A DNA stretch of 12,517 nt. It comes from an uncultured Gammaproteobacteria bacterium (lineage in GTDB: Bacteria; Pseudomonadota; Gammaproteobacteria; GCA-001735895). The stretch lies in the NCBI GenBank assembly GCA_945787265.1, contig CALZHS010000066.1:1-12517 (forward strand), read 5' to 3'. Below are positions 1 to 6,055 of the stretch, one piece after another. The translations under genes and the position numbers were made by a program. The notes beneath the pieces are model-generated. The model was not told where the DNA came from. It made no database searches and saw only the letters and a list, made by a program, of their open reading frames with translations. How positions within the stretch are numbered: position 1 is the first letter of the stretch; every line of letters begins with the position of its first letter.

Positions 1-1
1 C

Positions 2-1675
2 GCATCGGCTGGCGCCGACGGCGTCATCCGCCTTTGGGATCTCGACAGCCGCCAGTCGACCCGGCTTGGAGAGATCGACGACGTCGTCATGTGCATTTGC
101 TTCAGCCCGAGCGGCGCCACGCTGGCCTCGGCAAACGGCGACGGCACGGTGCGCCTGTGGGACGTCGGGCGTGGGATTCCGATCGGCGAGCCGCTGGCCA
201 GACGTACCCTCGCCTTCAAGGTGATCGAGTTTACCCCGGATGGGCAGGGACTGGTGGCCGGCTATAACGACGGCACTATCTACGGCTGGGCGCTGCCGTC
301 GCGCGAGCCGCTATTCGAGCCGATTCGCGACGCTGACACGAGTCACCTGTTGAAACTGGTTTTCAGTCCCGATGGCAGCCGCATAGCGGCCACCAGTACA
401 GACGGCAAGGCGATCGTGCTCGATTATCCCGACGGACGCTTCCTCGGACCGGTCTTCGGCCCGGGCGAACGCATCGGCGCAGTCGAATTCGCGGCGGACG
501 GCATTACCCTGATCGGCGGCGGCGCCGACGGGTCGGTGCACCTGTGGGACGTCGATCGGCGCCAACTGCTGAGGACGACACCGAGCGGACATAGCCGGGC
601 TATCATCGACGCCGGACTAAGCCATGACGGGCGTTTGCTGGCGACCCTCGGGCAAGACCAGCTGGTTCGTATGTGGCGTCTCGACAAAGGCTACCCGGCG
701 GCAGCGGTGCGCGAGGTTACCGGCCCAAAAGCCAGGGGCCTAGCCCTGAGCAGTGATGGCCGCCTGCTGGCGGCGGGTGACAGTATCGGCGTCGTGCACG
801 TATGGGAGCCCGGGCGCGAATATAGCACCCGCCTGCTCGGCGGACACGAGCACGAGGTGTGGGCACTGGCGTTCTCGCCCAATGCCTCGCTGATGGCGTC
901 GGCCGACCGCGGCGGTCAGCTGCGCTTGTGGGACGCGGCCACGGGTGCGCTGCGCTGGTCGGTCGCGGCCGACCCGGATGCAATCTGGTCGGTCGATTTC
1001 ACGCCCGACGGCCGCGAGCTCGTCACTGCGAGCGATACCCGGGTCGCGGTGTGGGCGGTCGAGAACGGGGCAGCGGTGCGGGTACTGCCGTACGACGGCG
1101 GGCCGATCACGCGCGCCAGGCTGTCGCCGGACGGCGGCATGATCGCGGTGACCTCGACGGACGGCAACGTCAGGCTGTTCGACACGGCGCAGAACACCCT
1201 GGTCAAGAAGATCGAGGCAGACGATAACGTGCTGTGGAGCGCTACCTTCAGCGCGGACGGCCGACAGCTGGCGACGGCATCGAGCGACGAGGTCGTCGCG
1301 TTGTGGGATATCGCTACGGGCAAGCAGCTGGCGGCGTTTGCCGGTCACTCGGGCGGGGCGACCGACGTCGCCTGGCTCGGCGACGGCGTCACCCTGGCGG
1401 CCGTCGACCGCAGCGGTAACCTGCACCTGTGGGATGTCACCAGCGGTCGTCGCCTGTCCAATCCGTGGCCGGCGCACGCGGGCGCCAGCTGGCGCATCGC
1501 GCTGCACCCCGACGGGCGGCAGTTCGGTACGTCCGGTGACGACGGGCAGGTGAAGCTGTGGAACGAGCTCAGCGTAGCACGGGCCTGCGAAATTGGCGGA
1601 TACGCGTTCGACGAGACGCGGCGCCGGCAATACCTCGGCGAAACCGAACCTTCGGTAGCTTGCCCTCAGCAGTGA
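2..1675 (+). CDS. WD40-repeat beta-propeller protein, C-terminal part (5' end outside window)
   Basis: The reading frame is open from the first complete codon at position 2 to a TGA at 1673-1675, so 557 residues are visible and the true start lies upstream. An internal ATG at 89 falls inside a repeat and should not be taken as the start. I count 13 blade-closing strands of the WD40 type (IRLWDL, TVRLWDV, SVHLWDV, LVRMWRL, VVHVWEP, QLRLWDA, NVRLFDT, VVALWDI, NLHLWDV, QVKLWNE and weaker ones such as TIYGWAL). The first blade is cut, leaving 12 complete blades, enough for nearly two seven-bladed propellers. After the last blade comes a short tail, ARACEIGGYAF...RRRQYLGETEP...C. It resembles the tail that closes many bacterial WD40 proteins fused to STAND/NACHT ATPases or Ser/Thr kinases. 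Such propellers act as binding or sensor platforms. The enzymatic part, if any, cannot be seen, so the function is unknown. The gene converges on the FHA-cyclase. Confidence 0.93.
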   Translation, partial: ASAGADGVIRLWDLDSRQSTRLGEIDDVVMCICFSPSGATLASANGDGTVRLWDVGRGIPIGEPLARRTLAFKVIEFTPDGQGLVAGYNDGTIYGWALPSREPLFEPIRDADTSHLLKLVFSPDGSRIAATSTDGKAIVLDYPDGRFLGPVFGPGERIGAVEFAADGITLIGGGADGSVHLWDVDRRQLLRTTPSGHSRAIIDAGLSHDGRLLATLGQDQLVRMWRLDKGYPAAAVREVTGPKARGLALSSDGRLLAAGDSIGVVHVWEPGREYSTRLLGGHEHEVWALAFSPNASLMASADRGGQLRLWDAATGALRWSVAADPDAIWSVDFTPDGRELVTASDTRVAVWAVENGAAVRVLPYDGGPITRARLSPDGGMIAVTSTDGNVRLFDTAQNTLVKKIEADDNVLWSATFSADGRQLATASSDEVVALWDIATGKQLAAFAGHSGGATDVAWLGDGVTLAAVDRSGNLHLWDVTSGRRLSNPWPAHAGASWRIALHPDGRQFGTSGDDGQVKLWNELSVARACEIGGYAFDETRRRQYLGETEPSVACPQQ

Positions 1676-1738
1676 GTCGCAGCGGGTTTGGCCGTGCGCG
1701 CAATGCCCGTATTTTGGTTCAGGTAAGCGCCGTTCCGA

Positions 1739-2674
1739 TCAGGACTCTTGATCCATGGCAGCCGAGGCCGGCTGTCCAAAGCTTACCTCGTAGCGAATGA
1801 TTTCCGCTTCCGGCGCGGTTGCGGGAACCCCGGGAGAGATGGTGCCGGACCCCGTTAACAGCACGGTTTCACGCTTTAACAGGAACTCGTAACCGTCTTG
1901 CGTCGAGACGAAGCTGCCCGACGTACTTTGATCGCTGAGCTGCACCTTACCGCGCCGCACCTGTATATTGGCGTGCTTGCGCGATATCCAGGGGTGCTCG
2001 ATGACGATATCGTTATCGGAAGCGCGGCCGATCGACAGGGTCTTCCTTTCAGGACAGGCAAAAGCCTGGTCCGCATAAAGCAGCGTTACCGTAACCGCGG
2101 GCGCCGGTCGGCTTACTTTGCGCGCATCGGTAACGACCGGCGACTTGCCGACTACGGTGCGCAACTGCGTGCCCTGTTCGAGCAGGGCAAAGATCCCGGT
2201 CGCTGCATCCTTGCCCTTGAAGGTGATGGTGTCGAGCGGGTGCATGCAGCGTCGGTCGGCTTCCGGCAGTCGTTCGACGAAGCTGTCGCTGGCCAGCAGT
2301 TCGCCCGGTTTTGCCATCGAGCTGAGGCGGGCCGCGGTATTTACGCTGTCACCGAAGATGTCGTCGCGCGCCTGGATGACGTTACCGAAGGTCGCCCCGA
2401 CGTGAATGGCAAGCGATGACTGGTCGGTCATTTTCAGCGCCAGCATGGCGCGTGAGGCTACCAGCGCGGCGACGGGATCGGCAAAGATGGCGAGCACGTC
2501 ATCACCCTTGGAGCGGATGAAGGTGCCGCCTTCGCGCTCGACGATGGCCATCAGGTTGTCGAGACAGACGCCGACCTGGCGCAGCGCATCGGCATCGCCG
2601 ACATCGTCGTACAATGCGCTGCTGCCGCTGATGTCTGCCATCAAAATGGCTACTTCGAGAGTCTTATCCGACAT
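1739..2674 (-). CDS. Class III adenylate/guanylate cyclase domain fused to C-terminal FHA domain
   Basis: A 311-residue soluble protein with no signal peptide or membrane segment. Residues ~6-170 form a class III cyclase domain. MADISG carries the first metal-binding Asp (D14) and SKGDD the second (D58). DDIFGDSVNTAAR gives the purine-contacting Asp (D105) and the catalytic Asn/Arg pair (N112, R116). At the position that aligns by eye with the purine-selecting Lys there is Arg54. The Asp at the partner position favours ATP over GTP. A linker (~170-195) leads to an FHA domain (~196-300) with the GR motif at 216-217, SRKH at 231-234 and a DQSTSG turn, the usual phosphothreonine-reading features. 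The likely role is cAMP synthesis or a related signal controlled by binding a phosphoprotein. I chose the ATG at 2674; a TTG two codons upstream at 2680 is also in frame. Neither start has a good Shine-Dalgarno sequence. Confidence 0.9.
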   Translation of the reverse strand: MSDKTLEVAILMADISGSSALYDDVGDADALRQVGVCLDNLMAIVEREGGTFIRSKGDDVLAIFADPVAALVASRAMLALKMTDQSSLAIHVGATFGNVIQARDDIFGDSVNTAARLSSMAKPGELLASDSFVERLPEADRRCMHPLDTITFKGKDAATGIFALLEQGTQLRTVVGKSPVVTDARKVSRPAPAVTVTLLYADQAFACPERKTLSIGRASDNDIVIEHPWISRKHANIQVRRGKVQLSDQSTSGSFVSTQDGYEFLLKRETVLLTGSGTISPGVPATAPEAEIIRYEVSFGQPASAAMDQES

Positions 2675-2756
2675 TGCCAACCAGGGAGTCTGGATTGTTA
2701 ATTAGTCTACCTCTTAAACACTTTAACCAGTTGGACTTATGGCAGGGATGAACAGT

Positions 2757-2762
2757 TATAAT
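2757..2762 (+). promoter_or_regulatory. Candidate sigma-70 -10 box of the GGT-family gene
   Basis: A perfect TATAAT lies 28 bases before the ATG at 2791, predicting a transcript start near 2769 and a short leader of about 20 bases. The -35 match is poor: TTGGAC at 2731-2736 would need a 20-base spacer, longer than usual. The 116-bp divergent gap (2675-2790) must also hold the promoter of the FHA-cyclase on the other strand, but I see no convincing -10/-35 pair for it. Confidence 0.5.
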
Positions 2763-2779
2763 AGGCGGCCTGGAATATC

Positions 2780-2783
2780 AGGA
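2780..2783 (+). promoter_or_regulatory. Ribosome binding site of the GGT-family gene
   Basis: AGGA followed by an A-rich stretch sits 7 bases before the ATG at 2791. This supports that start over the internal ATG at 2827, which has no such signal. Confidence 0.6.
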
Positions 2784-2790
2784 AAAAGTT

Positions 2791-4401
2791 ATGCGAAATC
2801 CCCAGCTTCCGGGCCGCTCGGTCGTTATGTCAACCGAAGTCATGGCCGCGACCAGCCAGCCGATGGCGACCGAAACCGCGCTGCAGGTCCTGCGCGATGG
2901 CGGTAATGCCCTCGATGCGGCAATCGCGGCAAGCGCCGTACTTTCGGTGGTCGAATCCTATTCGTCCGGCATCGGCGGTGATTGCTTCATCCTCTACCAC
3001 GAGGCGGAAACCGGCAAACTGCACGCGCTTAACGGCAGTGGCCGCGCCCCGGCAGCCGCCACCGCCGCAACCATTCGGGCCAGGGGTTTCGATACGATGC
3101 CAGTACAGGGAATCCTATCGGTCACCGTGCCCGGTGCCATCGATGCCTGGTACCAGGCCAACCAGAAACTCGGCAGGCTTGATTTTGCAGACCTGCTGCA
3201 GCCCGCGATCCACTATGCCGAACAGGGTTACGCGGTAACACCGGTCATCGCCCACGGCTGGAAAAGCGACAACCACCCCTGGGGAAGCAACGAGGCGTTG
3301 CTCGCCGCGACACCTGAAGCCAGCGCAGCCTACCTGGTTGACGGCAAGGCCCCCGCCGCCGGCACGATTCATCGGCAACCCGACCTCGGGCGCAGCTTGC
3401 GCACCATCGCCAGCCAGGGTCGGGATGGTTTTTACCAGGGTGAAATTGCCGCCGAGATCGTGCGCTTCAGCGATGCACATGAAGGCCTGTTCAGCCTCGA
3501 CGATTTTGCCAATCACGAATCTGAATGGGTCGAGCCGATCAGTAGCAGCTACCGCGGCTACGACGTGTTCGAAATCCCGCCCAACGGCCAGGGCATCACG
3601 ACGCTGATGGCGCTTAACATACTCGCTCAAACCGACGTCTCGAAACTGCCACACCTGGGTGCCGATCATGTCCAGTTGTTGAGCGAGGCGTTTGCTCTGG
3701 CCATGGCCGAGCGCGATCGTTTTATCGGGGACCCTGCATTTAACGAGCTGCCGGTTGCCCAGTTACTGTCGAATGAATTCGCACAAACTCAGTATGCACG
3801 CATCAATATGAGCAAGGCACTCTCGCACCCGGTCGAATCGGCGCTACCGACTCACCGCGATACGGTTTACCTCAGCGTGGTCGACAAGGATCGCAACGCC
3901 TGCTCGTTCATCAACAGCGTGTTTTCCTCGTGGGGCAGCGGCCTCGTGGCCGGCTCGACCGGCATTAACCTGCAAAACCGGGGCTCTGCATTTAGTCTCG
4001 AGGAAGGCCATTTCAACCAGATCGAGCCGGGTAAGCGGCCCCTGCATACCATCATCCCCGCCATGGTCTACCGCGACGGGAAACCGGTGCTCTGCTTCGG
4101 CGTCATGGGTGGCCAGTACCAGGCGATGGGGCAAACCTATGTCCTGTCCAACTGGATCGACTACGGCATGGATATCCAGCAGGCACTGGATGCGGCGCGC
4201 TTCCTCCTCTACGGCGGAGTACTGGAAGTTGAAACCGGCGTGCCCGAGGACACTCGAGCCGAGCTTTCGGCACGCGGGCACTACGTGGTTCAGGCCGAGT
4301 CGCCCTGGGGCGGTGGCCAGGCCATCGTTATCGACTGGGAAAACGGCGTACTGCACGGTGGCTCCGAACCGCGCAAGGACGGTCACGCCGCGGGTTACTG
4401 A
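2791..4401 (+). CDS. Gamma-glutamyltranspeptidase-family Ntn-hydrolase (substrate uncertain)
   Basis: A 536-residue protein of the GGT family, which is made as a proenzyme and cuts itself before a Thr that becomes the nucleophile. Visible landmarks are GIGGD (60-64), NGSGRAP (81-87) with an Arg where E. coli GGT holds the gamma-glutamate carboxylate, and the processing site DTVYLSVVD with predicted nucleophile Thr358. Cleavage there would give subunits of about 357 and 179 residues. NLQNRG, GKRPLHTIIPAM (H419-T420) and MGG (439-441) follow. Classical glutathione-cleaving GGTs have Ser-Ser where this protein has His-Thr, and PGG where it has MGG. Both changes match the YwrD/HpxW/acylase-like branch, so glutathione may not be the substrate; oxamate-type amides or acylated amines are alternatives. 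There is no signal peptide, so it is probably cytosolic, unlike periplasmic E. coli GGT. It appears to be transcribed alone. Confidence 0.93.
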   Translation: MRNPQLPGRSVVMSTEVMAATSQPMATETALQVLRDGGNALDAAIAASAVLSVVESYSSGIGGDCFILYHEAETGKLHALNGSGRAPAAATAATIRARGFDTMPVQGILSVTVPGAIDAWYQANQKLGRLDFADLLQPAIHYAEQGYAVTPVIAHGWKSDNHPWGSNEALLAATPEASAAYLVDGKAPAAGTIHRQPDLGRSLRTIASQGRDGFYQGEIAAEIVRFSDAHEGLFSLDDFANHESEWVEPISSSYRGYDVFEIPPNGQGITTLMALNILAQTDVSKLPHLGADHVQLLSEAFALAMAERDRFIGDPAFNELPVAQLLSNEFAQTQYARINMSKALSHPVESALPTHRDTVYLSVVDKDRNACSFINSVFSSWGSGLVAGSTGINLQNRGSAFSLEEGHFNQIEPGKRPLHTIIPAMVYRDGKPVLCFGVMGGQYQAMGQTYVLSNWIDYGMDIQQALDAARFLLYGGVLEVETGVPEDTRAELSARGHYVVQAESPWGGGQAIVIDWENGVLHGGSEPRKDGHAAGY

Positions 4402-4430
4402 AAATATGTATGGCCAGCCATCCTCCAATG

Positions 4431-4451
4431 GACTCATCGAGTCGTGTTTTT
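4431..4451 (+). terminator. Weak candidate intrinsic terminator after the GGT-family gene
   Basis: GACTC (4431-4435), a 3-base loop ATC, then GAGTC (4439-4443), followed by GTG and a run of five T (4447-4451). The stem has only 5 bp and the T run overlaps the stop codon of the converging diguanylate cyclase gene. It is therefore a plausible but weak terminator for the plus-strand gene. Confidence 0.3.
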
Positions 4452-5322
4452 AATCCGAGGTTTTGTAGGCCAGTCCAGCTTGCTTGGCACGATACATGTT
4501 TTGATCAGCCGCGTTCAATAACGCTTGCTCACTGTTGCCGTCTCGCGGGTATTGCGCGCCACCGATGTTGACACCTACCACTCCCGACAGCTCTCCCACA
4601 TGAAATGGACGTTTAATGCTGTTGGCAACGGCCATCGCTCGTTGTTCAAGTATTCCGGCATCGACCATACCGTCGAGAAACAATACGAACTCGTCGCCGC
4701 CAATGCGCACGGCCAGATCCTGTGACCTGATTAAAGCCTGAAGCCGTTTAGCAACAATTTGAAGTACCCTGTCACCCACCTCGTGCCCATGCTGGTCATT
4801 GATCGGTTTGAATTTTTCGAGATCCAGATACAGCAGGCTGAATTGACTATTTTTTTCTATCGCCGCTTCCAGAGCATGCGACAGTTGCACACGATTTCCA
4901 AGACCCGTCAGGACATCGGTCTCGGCCATAAAAGTAATCTCGGTGATCTCCGACTGCAATTCACCGATATCGCGCATGACCGCAATCGAATAGCGTTCAT
5001 TATCGAGATCCATATTCGCTATCGATATCGACAGCGGAATTTCATTACCCGATTTATCGAGCCCGTAGACACATGGTCGGTCGCCCATCGCCATCGCATG
5101 GCCGTGCTCCCAAAACCGCTTCATATGTGACTGGTGTTCGCTGCGATGGGATTTCGGAATCAGGCAATCCAGCGGTTGCTGGACGAGTTCACCGGGACTA
5201 TATCCCAGCAGCCCTTCAATCGAAGTATTTGCGAATACAATCTGCCCTGCTGCATCAACGATAACAATCGCATCCGGGAGCAGGTTCAGAAGATCATCCA
5301 GGGCAAGAAGGTTTTTTTTCAT
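4450..5322 (-). CDS. PAS-GGDEF diguanylate cyclase
   Basis: A 290-residue protein. Residues ~8-118 form a PAS domain (LPDAIVIVDAAGQIVFAN at its start, GYSPGEL, and the closing strand YSIAVMRDIGE). A short helical linker (~119-134) joins it to a GGDEF domain (~135-286). The GGDEF domain shows DVLTGLGNR, YLDLEKFK with metal-binding D167, NDQHGH, and an intact GGDEF at 208-212. It should therefore make c-di-GMP from two GTP. An RSQD inhibitory site (199-202) lies five residues before GGDEF, the standard spacing for RxxD product feedback. There is no membrane segment or signal peptide, so the PAS domain probably senses a cytosolic cue or cofactor; a haem or flavin ligand cannot be judged from sequence alone. 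The start is ATG at 5322 (MKKNLL); no good Shine-Dalgarno sequence is visible. It follows the lipoprotein gene on the same strand after 47 bp, so co-transcription is possible. Confidence 0.93.
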   Translation of the reverse strand: MKKNLLALDDLLNLLPDAIVIVDAAGQIVFANTSIEGLLGYSPGELVQQPLDCLIPKSHRSEHQSHMKRFWEHGHAMAMGDRPCVYGLDKSGNEIPLSISIANMDLDNERYSIAVMRDIGELQSEITEITFMAETDVLTGLGNRVQLSHALEAAIEKNSQFSLLYLDLEKFKPINDQHGHEVGDRVLQIVAKRLQALIRSQDLAVRIGGDEFVLFLDGMVDAGILEQRAMAVANSIKRPFHVGELSGVVGVNIGGAQYPRDGNSEQALLNAADQNMYRAKQAGLAYKTSD

Positions 5323-5369
5323 GGCACTATTATCTGAAAAGATCGGCCATCGTCGCGATCACTGGCGGA

Positions 5370-5759
5370 TCAGTTGAGTACCTGGTAGCCGCGCGCGCGC
5401 AGACAGTTTTTCACAACCCTGGCGCGCTCCAGTTCGGTTTTACCCAGACCTTTGGCGCCTCCCCCGACGAAGCCGGCGGCGGCCGATTTCTTGGCCGTGT
5501 CGCTGTCACCAAAAATAGCCCCGATCAAACCCAGAACAACCGCGCCCGTGACTGCCTCGTTGCCGGCTTTTTGTTCCACCTGCAGCGCAACTTGTTCGCA
5601 TTTTGCCCGATCCTCTTCAAACTGGGCCATATCGACACCTTCCGGATCGATGACTGGCTTGTTGGGATCGGCGGCGCATCCAGCGACCAGCAGCGTACCG
5701 AACAGTACAATGCCATAAAAACGGTATTTCAATAATTTATCCAACCCGATCGTGCTCAT
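5370..5759 (-). CDS. Small glycine-zipper-like lipoprotein of unknown function
   Basis: A 129-residue protein with a clear lipoprotein signal: a basic start (DKLLKYR), a hydrophobic stretch (YGIVLFGTLLVAG) and a lipobox LVAG-Cys28. The residue after Cys28 is Ala, not Asp, which in proteobacteria favours outer-membrane sorting. The mature part begins with an acidic region containing one Cys (DRAKCEQVAL). It continues into a glycine- and alanine-rich hydrophobic segment (AVTGAVVLGLIGAIFGD, then AAAGFVGGGAKGLG), similar to glycine-zipper lipoproteins. It ends with a conserved-looking VVKNCLRARGYQVLN. The two mature Cys residues could form a disulfide in the periplasm. The C-terminal CLRxRGY motif is common in small envelope proteins of unassigned role. 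No function can be assigned. Confidence 0.85.
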   Translation of the reverse strand: MSTIGLDKLLKYRFYGIVLFGTLLVAGCAADPNKPVIDPEGVDMAQFEEDRAKCEQVALQVEQKAGNEAVTGAVVLGLIGAIFGDSDTAKKSAAAGFVGGGAKGLGKTELERARVVKNCLRARGYQVLN

Positions 5760-6055
5760 TCGAAACCCCAGGCGTCTGTTTTTACCAGAGCAGGCATCGA
5801 AAGAGTAACGGACGAGGTAGGTACCTGGTTAGCTGGAGCTTTCACGAGCCTGTCACCTGTTTGATTTCAGTTATTCGATTGAAGACCAGAAATAGCCCTG
5901 CCTGGGCTATCTCGTATTAACGCTGTCTGCCCGAATGATAAAGAAAATTGTCCTGACCGTCATTCATTTATGGGTAATTACGCGCCTGGTCCCCCTTACA
6001 TAATCAGCAGGGGCCCCGATCGATAGCCAGGCCAGTCGGATTTGCCGGAACCTGC
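5760..6055. other. 296-bp intergenic region between the lipoprotein gene and glcB
   Basis: No convincing gene is seen. Both flanking genes lie on the minus strand, so this region holds the end of the glcB transcript and the promoter of the lipoprotein gene. It contains a perfect 7-bp hairpin at 5892-5910 and a G/C block around 5988-6018, where GGTCCCC can pair with GGGGCCC with one mismatch. A 22-codon open frame on the plus strand (5935-6003) has no ribosome binding site. I could not identify a clear -35/-10 pair for the lipoprotein gene. Confidence 0.5.
5892..5910 (-). terminator. Perfect 7-bp hairpin, possible glcB terminator
   Basis: ATAGCCC (5892-5898), a 5-base loop TGCCT, then GGGCTAT (5904-5910). 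Read on the minus strand, the direction of glcB, it is followed by only a short TTTCT, so it is a weak intrinsic terminator. It lies about 150 bases past the glcB stop. It could instead be a regulatory or RNA-stabilising hairpin. Confidence 0.3.

Noticed and set aside
740..1630. Long minus-strand open frame (296 codons) inside the WD40 gene
   Set aside because: It is a shadow of the GC-rich plus-strand coding frame, with low-complexity Arg/Ala/Pro composition and no recognisable domain; the WD40 repeats prove the plus frame.
1676..1738. Terminator between the WD40 gene and the FHA-cyclase
   Set aside because: The 63-bp gap has a TGCGCGCA palindrome and a weak CGGG/CCCG pairing before TATTTT, but no stable stem with a T run that I could support.
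5326..5336. GATAAT-like -10 box just upstream of the diguanylate cyclase
   Set aside because: It lies so close to the ATG that the transcript would be nearly leaderless, and no -35 is present at a suitable distance.
5341..5360. Possible terminator after the lipoprotein gene (GATCG...CGATC followed by TTTT on the minus strand)
   Set aside because: The stem is only 5 bp with a 10-base loop and a short T run, too weak to list as a feature.
5935..6003. A 22-codon plus-strand open frame encoding a hydrophobic peptide beginning MIKKIVLTVI
   Set aside because: It resembles a small membrane peptide, but there is no Shine-Dalgarno sequence before the ATG and no supporting context; chance frames of this length are common.
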